Below, one piece after another: positions 1 to 9,552 of a DNA stretch of 64,000 nt. The position numbers were made by a program, and so were the translations under genes. The stretch spans positions 620,001-684,000 of the forward strand of contig VJWM01000025.1 of assembly GCA_010909165.1 (NCBI GenBank). Reading direction: 5' to 3'. Origin of the DNA: Anthoceros angustus. Taxonomy: Eukaryota > Streptophyta > Anthocerotopsida > Anthocerotales > Anthocerotaceae. Position 1 is the stretch's first letter, and each line of letters begins with the position of its first letter. The notes under the pieces were generated by a model. It saw only the letters and a list, made by a program, of their open reading frames with translations, ran no database searches and had not been told where the DNA came from.

Positions 1-170
1 TTCTCTGTACTGCTGTTAGAGAGGAAGGTGACTAACCCTTAGATGATATAGGTCATCATTTTAAGATCACCGGTGGCAATTAGATCGCCTTGAGGGGTTT
101 CAATGATGTACATTGCCAAAACAAACATAACATCCTGCTTGATCAACTTTTGACGGAAAAGAGGTTTTTG

Positions 171-1012
171 TTAGTCCAGAACTAAGAGGACATCCGAAAT
201 CTGCGGTGGAGTGTGGTTACTGCGAGAGCAATGGAGCCATGGCTGTAATATGATGTTTGGTGTTATCTCCAAGGCTGACAAAGTTGGGTTGTGCTGTAGG
301 TGTAACTTTGGTAAAATACTCCCTATGGGGGTCATGTCTTTGAGGCTCCGAATCAATATACAGCGTGTTCGCCTTGGTGATAAGCAAGAGGCTACTAGTG
401 CTAATGGTGTGCTAGTGCCCGGAGGATTGTGGCTAATTTGGGCAAGGAAAGCTTTAGTGTGTTTCGCATTGTTAGGGCCAATGGGCGGGGCTAGCTGTCT
501 ATGGGAATTGGAGGATGCTAACACTTGGCATTCTTCATAGATGTGGCGGTATTTTGCGGTACCATACGGGCTTCCAAGCGGTTGTAGATCCCTCCGCCAC
601 GGTTGAGTAAGTGCCACGTCCTCTGTTGATGCCTCTCATGTTTCCTCTGAAGTGTCCTCGTCCGCGCCTCTGTCTCCCTCGGCTGTGAAAGCGGAGGATG
701 GCTCTCCGGCATGAGCAAAACTTTCCGCGTCCTTTTGATGGCATTGCTGATAACTTTGTTGATTAGAGGTTTGATGCCTTGGAGGCTTTGTCGACGCTCA
801 CCCATGATTCGTAATGTGGATAGCGTGATTGCTTCTAGGAGCTCCTCGGGATATTGAATCCAAGAGCACGGAATTTAATGATCCACGGAAAACCATGGCA
901 TGGTGATCAACATGGTCACCTTCGGACATTCAAGGTGAGGTAGCTTTTGATTGTATGTATAGTATGCATGATATCATGGGCGTCATATATCTCATGGAGC
1001 CGGGTCCATGCT
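171..1012 (-). pseudogene. Copia gag (element A), second, duplicated copy
   Basis: This is a second copy of the gag segment at about 1095-2074; the two align along almost their whole length with scattered small indels. It again contains the YPEELLEAITLSTLRIMGERR stretch and the downstream SPYGTAKYRH region. Between the two copies the minus strand encodes LYARLGHMHLQRMKEM (about 1090 to 1020), which resembles the GAG-pre-integrase motif that should follow gag and protease only once. The gag segment therefore restarts after the pre-integrase motif, pointing to an internal tandem duplication or a nested template switch. Confidence 0.5.
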
Positions 1013-1490
1013 TAATTCTTGTGTGTTGATCATCTCCTTCATTCTCTGCAAATGCATATGCCCAAGCCGGGCGTACAAAGGAAGGTCCGATTTTGTTTCT
1101 CTATGTCGTTAGAGAGGAAGGGTGACTAACCCTTAGATGATATAGGTCATCATTTTAAGATCACCGGTGGCAATTAGATCGCCTTGAGGGGTTTCAATGA
1201 CGCATGGCCATTGCCAAAACAAACATAACATCCGCTTGATCAACTTTTCGAAAAAGAGGTTTTTGTTAGTCCAGAACTAAGAGGACATCGAAATCTGCGG
1301 TGGAGTGTGGTTGCACATCGAGAGCAATGGAGCCATGGCTGTAATATGATGTTTGGTGTTATCTCCAAGGTGACAAAGTTGGTTGTCTTTGTAGGTGTAA
1401 CTTTGGTAAAATATTCCCTATGGGGGTCATGTCGAGGCTCCGAATCAATATACAGCGTGTTCGCCTTGGGTAAGCAAGAGGCTACTAGTG

Positions 1491-2328
1491 CTAATGGTGT
1501 GCTAGTGCCCGGAGGATTGTGGCTAATTTGGGCAAGGAAAGCTTTAGTGTGACATGGTTAGGGCCAATGGGCGCGTCTATGGAATTGGAGGATGCTAACC
1601 GCCATGCATTCATAGATGTGGCGGTATTTTGGACCCGACACGGGCTTCCAAGCGGTTGTAGATCCCTCCGCCACGGTTGAGTAAGTGCCACGTCCTGATG
1701 CCTCTCATGTTTCCTCAAGTGTCTCGTCGCGCGCCTCTGTCTCCCTCGGAAGAAAGCGCCGGAGGATGGCTCGATGAGCAAAACTTTCCGCGTCCTTTTG
1801 AAGCATTGCTGATAACTTTGTTGATTAGAGGTTTGATGCCTTGGAGGCTTTGTACGACGCTCACCCATGATTCGTAATGTGGATAGCGTGATTGCTTCTA
1901 GGAGCTCCTCGGGATATTGAATCCAAGAGCCTGAATTTAACTTCCACTGGAAAACCATGGCATGGTGGTCAACATGGTCACCTTCGGACATTCGGCCGAG
2001 GTAGCTTTTGATTGTATGTATAGTATGCATGATATCATGGGCGTCATATATCTCATGGAGCCGGGTCCATGCTTCGGCCGTGGTGTCCCTCCGTAGCATG
2101 CCTTGTTTCATACTGCATGAGCACGTTTTAGCTTGATTATTGTCCTCCCATTGATCTTTCTCTAGTTGTGTTCTGTAGGGTTGGGGATGGGGATGGGTGG
2201 ATTTCACTCGCCTCGTAACCCGAGCTTGCGCTCTTCGGGATATTAGTGATACGAAATTTCCGGATGGGGAAATTGTGTTGTCGATCAAATTTGTCCTCCT
2301 TGGACGGGGAAAGGTGGGAGGTAGACAT
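1491..2328 (-). pseudogene. Copia gag (element A), first copy, frameshifted
   Basis: The most upstream plausible start is the Met at 2328 (N-terminus MSTSHLSPSKEDKFDRQHNF). Downstream, in a frame that had to shift, is a recognisable gag core: a stretch reading AEAWTRLHEIYDAHD, then MHTIHTIKSYLGRMSEGDHV, then YPEELLEAITLSTL. This matches the UBN2/copia gag layout, where a Trp-rich helix is followed by the hydrophobic 'LP' segment. The frame is broken several times, and I see no intact zinc knuckle. It lies about 600 bp inside the primer site, as expected for copia. Family assignment is firm; exact limits are not. Confidence 0.6.
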
Positions 2329-2926
2329 GTTGGGACAGTTTTTAATTTGATGGAGTGTTTAATGGTGATGAGTGCTCCTAAGGAGGCAATTGATGTGTAT
2401 TTGGAGAGTGATCACATGTATAGTTTCTGCAGGTGTTAGAATTAGTTTCTGTGTGTGTTTCTAGACCTTGTAAATTCTGAATTATCTGATTTTGAAATTC
2501 CTCTATTTCGATTGTGGAGGAAGAATGTACAGGTTGTCGAGGAGCCGGGCACGATAGAAGGCTATGTTGCCTACATAGGTTTTGTAGGCTCGTGATCAAT
2601 GTTTCTCTTATTCGTGCAGGGTTGAGTGGTGTGTGAACTTCAACCGTGGTGGTGAATTGCCTTTATCATTGTGAGTTTGGTGGCCTTTCTATGAATAGAA
2701 AGGAGATTTCTACGTAGGCCCAATCATACTCCTGTGGGTCGTAAAAGCCACGAAATGAAAGTTCTTCTCCTATGATCAGAAGCACGGAACATGTTCGAAT
2801 CCATGCGTAAGCCCACAGGTTTTCTCTTGCCTCCTTGAGGTATGAATTCTCACGGTTATTTCTTTTCCATTCTTGAAGGTCTGCCTGCCTAGCTGTGCGC
2901 CGTTGGCTGGGCATGATACCATCACT

Positions 2927-2939
2927 GGCTCTGATACCA
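2927..2939 (-). promoter_or_regulatory. Primer binding site of element A (initiator tRNA-Met type)
   Basis: The minus strand reads TGGTATCAGAGCC directly after the LTR end. This is the usual plant copia primer site complementary to the 3' end of initiator tRNA-Met, and it fixes the element's orientation as minus. Confidence 0.85.
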
Positions 2940-3146
2940 TGTGACGATTATGGTGCGACAGATGCATCAGAATCCGATAGATGGGCAATTCATGGTAGAG
3001 AACACAATGTAGTGTATCAGGACTGAGCCAGAATGTAAAGGAGGAGAATAACTGCCAGTTCGTGACGCTTCGCCCAAATGTCGGTTCAGGTTTTCAGGCT
3101 TAAAAACGAAACGTGCTCTAAGGGCTTGAGTGCTACAACTTCAACA
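2940..3146 (-). repeat. 5' LTR of copia element A
   Basis: On the minus strand the segment begins TGTTGAAGTTGTAG and ends GTCACA, giving the canonical TG...CA ends with a TGT/ACA terminal inverted repeat. It is followed at once by a TGGTATCAGAGCC primer site. Its outer edge coincides with loss of homology to the other three PPR copies at 3147. At 207 bp it is short but within the copia range. No second LTR is in the window. Confidence 0.8.
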
Positions 3147-4626
3147 CTCGCATCTGCCGAAAGATCTGCAAAGCTCTTTCCCCTCTGCTCTGTCGAGCAT
3201 ATGAAGACAGCATTGCATTCCATGAAACTACATTGCACTGAGCAAGTCCATGAAATGCTTCCTCCGCATCAGCAAAGCTCCCACACTTTGCATACATACT
3301 CACCAGTGTGTTGCCAAGAAACGTGTCGGACACAAACCCTCTTCTGACAGCTTCAGCATGTAACTTTCTTCCCACTTTCAAGGCTTCCAGCTTCACTTTC
3401 TCCCCATCCACAAACGTGATTTCCTCCTTTTCTGCCATGCTGCCACATGCTTGAAGGGCACTGACAAACGTCCGTGCATCCGGCTTAACTCCAGCCTGAT
3501 GCATCTCACGAAATGCCCTCATTGCCATTTCCCCATGTCCCTGCTGTGAGTATCCGGCAAGCATCACATTCCATGCCACCACGTCTCGCTGGGACAAGCC
3601 ATCAAACACCTGCCGGGCATCCACTATGCTCCCACACTTGGCGTACATGTCAACCAAACTAATCCCAACAATCCCATCCGAGTCCAGCCCACATGCCACA
3701 ACTTGAGCATGAATCCGCCTACCCTCCTCCAGGTCTTCCAATCTGCTGCATGCCTTGAGTAAGCTGATAGCCCTGCCGTCTTCTTGCATAGCCCTGTAGG
3801 GTTGAAGAGCCTCCTGGCCCATGCCCTGCTGGGAATACCCTGCTATCATGGCATTCCATGTCACCACAACCTTCCGACCAAACCCATTGAACACTCTCTG
3901 AGCATCCTCTAAGCTGCCACACTTCGTATACTGACCAAACTGTTGGCTACGAATGACAGCAGATTCATATCCTCGTTCCCTAAGTTGTGCATGAAGATGC
4001 TTCCCTTCTCCAACGCCAGGTGCTTACACTTGCACACGCCTGCAGGAGACACAAAAGTCACAGAACCAGGTGCTACGATGCCTTCATACTGCATAGCACT
4101 GTGGAGACGAAGGGCCTCATCCCCCATGCCCCGTTGGGAATACCCTCCTATCATGGCATTCCAGGTTATTATATATCTTTGTGACCAAGTCCTTCAAAAA
4201 CTCTCTGCGCATTCTCCAGCTGCCACACGTCCACCAAGCCTGCTTGTCTTCTCCATGTTTTAACATGCGCAGAGATGATGGCAGCCCACGTGAAGGCATC
4301 TGGATTGGACACCAGCTCAAACCCATCCCTCGCGTCTTGCAACCTGCCATGAGAAGCATACATCGCAGGATGTGGAAGCCCAGGAACGTGTTTGACTGGT
4401 ACCCGTTTCTCACAGCGAAAGCATGGACCCGGCTACCCAGAACAAGATCCCTGTTTACCACACATTTCTTCAGCACAGTATAAAGGAGAGATTTTGGAAT
4501 ACGACGGTCTGTCTGCACCATAGGTTCCAGAGACTCGACGGCCTGACTGAGATCAACATTATGACATAGTTTGCTCACGGATTCAGCAGAAATGCCCCCA
4601 TCGTCACGTGCAGGGCAACGACCCAT
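3147..4626 (-). pseudogene. Chimeric PLS-type PPR gene 1, cut by copia element A
   Basis: PPR proteins bind organelle RNA one base per repeat; the PLS class mostly directs C-to-U editing in plastids and mitochondria. The start is the Met at 4626 (MGRCPARDDGG). The first about 280 codons need frame changes. From 3894 a clean frame of about 250 codons carries repeats such as DMYAKCGSIVDARQVFDGL and SMYAKCGSFADAEEAF with an AEKEE...VDGEKVKLEAL linker. It ends where the retrotransposon LTR begins at 3147. The segment 4626-3770 belongs to a different PPR gene from 3769-3147; the seam reads EDGRAISLLKACSRLED. This copy keeps four C at 3180-3183, so its frame stays open where the other copies (three C) shift. 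The rest of the gene should lie beyond the left end of element A. Confidence 0.75.
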
Positions 4627-4689
4627 TCCTGCTTGCGCGCATCAGCCCAAGCTGGCTGGTGCAAACTGCTTAACCAGAGGACATCTTGT

Positions 4690-5429
4690 CACTGCCTATT
4701 CCAGCCGGAACATCCACCTGGACGGGCTGGCTCCCTTACAGAGGTGCTGCAACCACCGAGTCCCACTGCCAGCACTTGTCTCCTTGAAGTCAGGCCAGCA
4801 GCAGATCTTCCTACAGCCCCTCAACCCACAACTTCGTTGGGTGCACATAAGCTGTGGCAACAACGGGTCCCCTTGCCCTCTGCGTGACTCCAACGCCACG
4901 CTCCGGACAACCATGGTTCACAGGAGCACAGGGTGCGCCTGTGGAAGCAGCAGGAGGCTGCCAGGAGTTGTGCATCCTTGCTTGCTTCACAGGATTTCGG
5001 TTGCTGGCAATATTTCAGAATCCGGGAGTTTTCCTTGTTTTCTCACCTACAAGATGGCCTATACCAGACAGGCCCCATTACGGAGAAGGCACATCAGACA
5101 TGATCTCTTGCCATGCTCCATTCGCATTGGCAGTGCACTGGAAACACAAGTTCCTCCATAACACTCCCTGTCCGAGCATCTTCTGCAAACTTGGCAGAGA
5201 ATGATGGTGAAAAAGAATCACATTATGGGTAATGGAAGGCTATTTTTCTACCGGAGTTCAGAGTCCTCGAAGGGCAAGCCCCAAAGGCATGGTGCTTCAA
5301 TACACACCTAACGTGGTCAGAGATGGTGTGAAGCTGCACCGTTGTTACCGTGGAATCCATGACAATGAAACTACATGTCCAAGCTACAGCAACAGTGTCC
5401 TGATGCTAAAGCACAAGCCAAACATGTAG
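4690..5429 (+). pseudogene. Unidentified plus-strand gene relic, copy in unit 1
   Basis: I do not recognise the family. The segment lies just upstream of, and divergent from, the PPR start at 4626. It is a decayed copy of a better preserved reading frame at 46253-46748 plus 51.56-51.91 kb. Shared landmarks include CTTACAGAGG, the CACAACTTCGTTGGGTGCACA stretch around 4829-4849, GTTGTGCATCCTTGCTTG (4967-4984) and the later GGCATGGTGCTT block (5287-5298). The unit copy has lost several in-frame pieces that the other locus keeps. A shared promoter region with the PPR gene is possible but cannot be shown here. Confidence 0.4.
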
Positions 5430-5501
5430 AATATTCGCTAGTGCAATCCCTCCAGGGATAATCTCTGAGAACAAAGGGAAGAACAGAAGGGGTTCATCTC
5501 A

Positions 5502-6110
5502 TCAGTACATGGGCTCCTCAGGATCCATCACACACCCAGGGTCAGGGTCCACCACACATCCAGGGTTAGCCTCCGAGTTCTTAAGAGTTTCATCCACCTT
5601 GCTTTCTTCTTCTGGAAAAGCAACGCTAGCTCGAAGACCTTTTTGTTCGTGATACGCCCTCTTCCAGATCTCTGCCATCCAGTACTTGTGGCGAGCCTTG
5701 GCGCGATGCATCCGAGCTAGATACTTGGCCGTCAAACCCGCAGTGGGAAACTCTGCCTCCAAGTCCGCCAAGATTTGCTCCGCAAGCACTCAAGATTGAA
5801 CCTGGCGTGCGCATGCTGACTGCAGATGCTACCAGAGGACTAGTCCACCATATAAAGGGGTCTCTGTGGATGAATTGAAGATGACCAAATGGTCACCTCC
5901 AACACAAAGGGTCACTGAGTCACGTTCAGTGGGAGGAAGGGCCCTGCCGTCAATGATCATCCACTGGTCGATCAACCTTAACGCTGAGCACTGTGAGATA
6001 TTGTGCAGTGTAGTTTGTGCAGGAGCACCCGGTGTACGTGCAAGCAAGCTTAGCGTCTCCTTCCGCACAAAGTCGCGACCTGAATGAGCCCCTGGGCTGG
6101 GGCCTTGCAC
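5502..6110 (-). CDS. Unidentified small gene, copy in unit 1 (frame broken)
   Basis: There are two minus-strand reading segments. The first (6110-5829) runs from MQGPSPGAHSGRDFVRKETL to the TPLYGGLVLW region. The second (5789-5502) has an ILADLEAEFPTAGLTAKYLA helix-rich part and an acidic tail with a DPDPGCVMDPEEPMY end. They are joined only by a frame change, and all three units carry both. Composition looks like coding sequence (helical, charged), and the order is conserved, but I know no matching family. It lies between the F-box gene and the PPR start on the same strand. It could be two exons or a decayed single exon. Confidence 0.35.
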
Positions 6111-6524
6111 CTCACAATTACGCAGAACACACGCATGAGGCCGATCGAGGCCACTATATCCTCAACATGGCCATGATTTTCTCCATACGTTTCTGCCGCC
6201 CACCTCACTTCTGAGCAGGAGGGAAAAGAAGATTTTGAACCTCTAACACGACCTCGAATAGATGTACATAGGTGCAGAGCACAAGCTTGCGCACAGGCTA
6301 ATTCCCGCCGTTGTGATCCGGAAGGAAAGGGTCATACATCTGATGCCAAAGATCAATAAAAAGTCTGCAAGCTTCCGTCCAAAATTTATGGCCAGCCTAG
6401 CGCTCACTATGCATGTGGTCTACGGAAGAAAGCTCGCGAACTGTACTGATACGTGACTTCCTAAACTAGCCTTAATTCCAGCTGCCGAACTCCAGCCACG
6501 GATTCAGGCAGTGAAGGCTCTGCG

Positions 6525-7718
6525 TCACAAAACGCTTGTAGGGCCAGGAGGAAGCCACCTCCAAGCCCCGGGTGTTCGTCGCAAATCGACAGCCATTATC
6601 TTATCGAGCCCCTCTCGCTTGATGTATACTTGCGAATCCTGCCCCCACGACCTTGATATCGATGTCCAGGTGGCTCGGGAAACGTCTGCCATGGAAACGA
6701 GGAAGCATGGAAGCGGGCATGGTGTCCAGCACCGTCCAGGCCATGCTCGCGAAATCCATCTCCCAGATCTGCACAACAACTCCTTCCCCAGGACTACGCA
6801 TAAGAACCGGGCCGTGGAAGATGTCCTCACCTAGGACCACGCATAGCAGCCGGTCGCGCACGTTGATGAGGTTGCACTGCGCGATGTGGAAACGGAGAGG
6901 CGTGGACACGGCCATCCATTTCCAGCTGGCCCGCTCCAGGTCGTACGCCAGCAAATTGTAGTTCTCGGTGATGCAGTACAGCACGGACCTCACAAACACC
7001 GTCTGCGCCTGCGATCCCTCACCACGCAGGCTTCTGTCAAACACCTCGTTCAGGGCAAGGCGGTGGTAGTCACACTCCAGCTGCCCACCGCGGAATCGAA
7101 CACGAAGGTGGGCACGGGTCTGCGCATGTCCATGTTATCCATCTTGTTGCGTGTATCTTTGATGGCCACCAGCTTGAAGCAACGCGCCTTCACGTCAACG
7201 AACACGCCCAACACATCCTGGATCCACAGACCACCCGGGAGAGCCGGCAGCGAGGCCCAAGAGCGCGCCAACGGGTTGCCCAAGTGCGGGATGGTGACCA
7301 CGTCCCGCGCCCCTGCGTACGCGCGCACCTTATTGTGGACAGCAGCAGGCCGCCGCCGCCCTTCCCGACCCGCAGCGCCTCCATCATTTCCGGAACAGGC
7401 TGTGAAGCGTGGTGTTGCACCCGTAGCGGGAGTGGGAGTTGGTACCAACGGTTTGATCCAGGGTCGTAGACGCCGGAGGAAGCAGGAGGAGGTGCTGAAG
7501 CCTACTACCAAGAGCAGACAGTCCAGCGCTCCCGCTCGCAATTCCAAGCGCTCCCGCAACAAGGAGGGCGACACGGCGGCCGCATTCCAGGCTCTGCACA
7601 CCGCGCGCGTCCGCAACAAGCTCACCAGTGGCAGCCGAGCCTGAATCATGGTCTCAACGTCTCTAGGCAGCTCCAAGTCGCTGGATACAACGAATTCGTC
7701 ATCTGCATCTGCATCCAT
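6525..7718 (-). pseudogene. F-box/kelch-like gene, copy in unit 1 (frameshifted)
   Basis: F-box proteins select substrates for SCF ubiquitin ligases. From the Met at 7718 (MDADADDEF) the product has an N-terminal F-box (LPRDVETMIQARLPLVSLLR then AVCRAWNAAAVSP, residues about 15-50). It is followed by kelch/FBA-like blades with 'NPLARSWASLPALPG', a LLAYDLERASWKWMAV blade and VVVQIWEMDFASMAW. About 375-400 codons suits the HAWAIIAN SKIRT-like or general F-box/kelch class. In this copy the G run at 7478-7479 has two G, the GGG near 7057 lacks one G, and another base is missing near 7378, so the frame breaks three times. The last 30 codons (MAVDLRRTPGAWRWLPPGP, ending at 6525) are in another frame in every unit. 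An in-frame ATG at 7802 would add 28 residues, in this copy only. Confidence 0.7.
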
Positions 7719-7908
7719 CTCGGGCCCTCGCACTCCGCCGTCTGCAATCACCATCACCAGGGACCCTCGCTCAGCCTCCGGATCCGCCTGAGGACAACAC
7801 ACATACGCAGACCAACCTCTTAGACACTACCTATTGTGACAGGGTTGTAGGAGATAATACCCACATCACACGACAGTAATTCGATCACGGAATTGATATA
7901 TTGAATCA

Positions 7909-7917
7909 CTATATATA
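7909..7917 (-). promoter_or_regulatory. TATA box of the F-box gene, unit 1
   Basis: The minus strand reads TATATATAG 191 bp upstream of the F-box gene start at 7718. The same motif at the same distance (190 bp) precedes the other two copies at 18453 and 28968. Position and sequence fit a plant TATA box; transcription is not shown. Confidence 0.5.
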
Positions 7918-8115
7918 GGCTCTGAATTTGCTATCATCTCGAGGACTATGCATTTAATCTCGATACATAGATCGATGGGCCGATCTATCCTGCTTACAAA
8001 ATTCACTCTCTTATCAATCCCATCCCTTGAGATGATTGAATACATGAGCTGATCATGCTTGTCACGGCGTGTGGTTGGGCTGATAATGTAGTCCATTTGA
8101 TGGGTGCACCAGACT

Positions 8116-9287
8116 TCATGTGCAAATTAGATCAGAACGACATGAGATGCAGATAGAGAAGGGTAACCTCGCGCAGAGACCACACACGAGGGAGGCCAGC
8201 ACGCCCAGGTGCCCTCCTCGCAGATGGAACGATTCCAAAAGTTGTCGAAAGGTCATCTTCACGGGTCTGTCTGCGATATCTTCAACCAGGGAGTACTTCG
8301 TGTGTCCTTGGCTATGGGCGACAGCACTGATCCCTTCTTCCTCCGGCACTTGGGCTTGCCTGCAGCAGTTGCTGGGTTTTCAGCCTCCTTCATGATGACC
8401 TCTGGTCCAATCACATCAACCTCGCGTCGTTGTACTTTTGTCTTTCTCCGAGTTTCTCCCCTTCATCGATGGGCTCTTCATCTCGGAGCTTCTTGTCTTC
8501 GTCCACCACAGTTAGAATCCGTGTCCCTGGCATGCAGTCAGAGAACACTCCCCACCGTTTCATCCCCAGATGATTTCTGTGCCATCGTAACAAGCTGTTG
8601 GTTGTTCTTGGCAGGTCCTGCATTGGGCTTCTTAGTGTTTTTATTTCCGGTGCCCTGCTGAGGAAACTTTGGGCTTGATCAGTGCGTGTGTCCGGTTTCC
8701 TTGCACTTGGTGCAGGCGCCCTTCACGCAATAGCCTGAAGGAGTGGATGCCCTTGGTGCAAGTAGCTTAAGGCACATCATGGTACAAGTTGTTAAGTACC
8801 AAGTCCCATGACGGAAATCCGTCCTTAGTCGACTTAAATAAAATTCTTCTTCTTCTTCTTCTTAGCCCTTGGATAAAATGCAAGACTACTTTCTTTTGTT
8901 TCTCCCCTCATACCCCAACTTCTCATTTAGGACGCTCGTGCGGTCGATGTAGCTGACTAGAGTCTCATGGTCATCTTAATACAGGTCCAGGAGTTGGTTG
9001 TGACAGTCCCAGAAAAGGTTGGACTCAGAACTTCACCACAAATGCACAACATATTCCTGACCAGTCAACCTGGTTAGAACCCTTCAACTTCTCGCACCAT
9101 GCCTCAGCCCTTTCCTCTCAAGGAAGTGGGAAAGTACTTGAGGTACGTCTTCAGAGCTACCATGATCCTGACCTTCATAGCATTTTTGAAGCTCAACAGA
9201 TGTTCATCAGGATCATCAGCAGGAGTTCCAAAGAAAGCAGGAAAAGCAAGGAGCTCAAAGCACTTTTTATCTGATGACCTCGACATC
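8116..9287 (-). pseudogene. Ty3/gypsy gag relic, copy in unit 1
   Basis: The minus-strand frame from 9287 begins with AFFGTPADDPDEHLLSFKNA and continues with a capsid-like region (TYLKYFPTSLRGKG). It is followed much further on by a Cys-rich segment on the pattern CVKGACTKCKETGH near 8720-8680, which looks like a zinc knuckle. It ends with VEDIADRPVKMTFRQLLESF at about 8275, a motif that normally precedes the gypsy protease. No protease or LTR follows, so this is a gag fragment. Stops and frame changes separate the parts. It lies upstream of the F-box gene in all three units and so was captured before amplification. Confidence 0.6.
8844..8863 (+). repeat. TTC microsatellite in the gypsy gag relic
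   Basis: A run of six TTC repeats plus TT occurs here, with near-equal runs in unit 2 (around 19387-19407) and unit 3 (around 29890-29911). On the gag strand it encodes a short basic stretch. Confidence 0.8.
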
Positions 9288-9408
9288 CTATCTTTTCTAA
9301 GACTTGTCTAACTATACTCTCTATCTATTGGTGAGACCGTCTACCTTTGCCCACGAGCTCTGCGTACATTAGCCTGGTGGAGAGTCAACCACAGCGCTTG
9401 GTAAGCCA

Positions 9409-9450
9409 GGGGCATATGCTCAAAGCCAAGGGGCATATGCTCAAAGCCAA
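9409..9450 (+). repeat. 20-bp minisatellite, two repeats (unit 1)
   Basis: The unit GGGCATATGCTCAAAGCCAA occurs twice in tandem. Unit 2 also has two (19921-19960). Unit 3 has an expanded, higher-order version (30310-30860). Confidence 0.85.
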
Positions 9451-9552
9451 AAGGTACGAGAAGCACTTGTCGTGGCACTGGTTTCTGCACTGGCCTGATA
9501 CGGATTGGCTGATGTTTCCTAGCTCATCCAGACTGCTTTGACTCCTGTCTCA

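Larger units (their letters stand above)
1..3146 (-). mobile_element. Ty1/copia retrotransposon A, 5' end only, inserted in a PPR gene
   Basis: The minus strand reads, from right to left, a 207-bp LTR (3146 to 2940), a tRNA-Met primer binding site directly after it, an untranslated leader, and a copia-type gag. Pol lies beyond the left edge. The LTR outer end falls exactly where homology to the other PPR copies stops (3147), so this is an insertion into the PPR gene rather than the edge of the tandem array. The expected 5-bp target duplication on the right is CTCGC (3147-3151); its partner is outside the window. The gag frame is broken in many places and a segment of about 1 kb is present twice, so the element is dead. 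Confidence 0.8.

Noticed and set aside
3147-4626. Reading the left end of PPR-1 as the natural array boundary
   Set aside because: The break falls exactly on the TGT...ACA end of a copia LTR with a primer site behind it, so an insertion explains it better.
6653-7644. Long plus-strand frames over the F-box gene (for example 6886-7644)
   Set aside because: They are antisense to the F-box gene; the GC-rich sequence with few stops explains them, while the minus strand has the recognisable domains.
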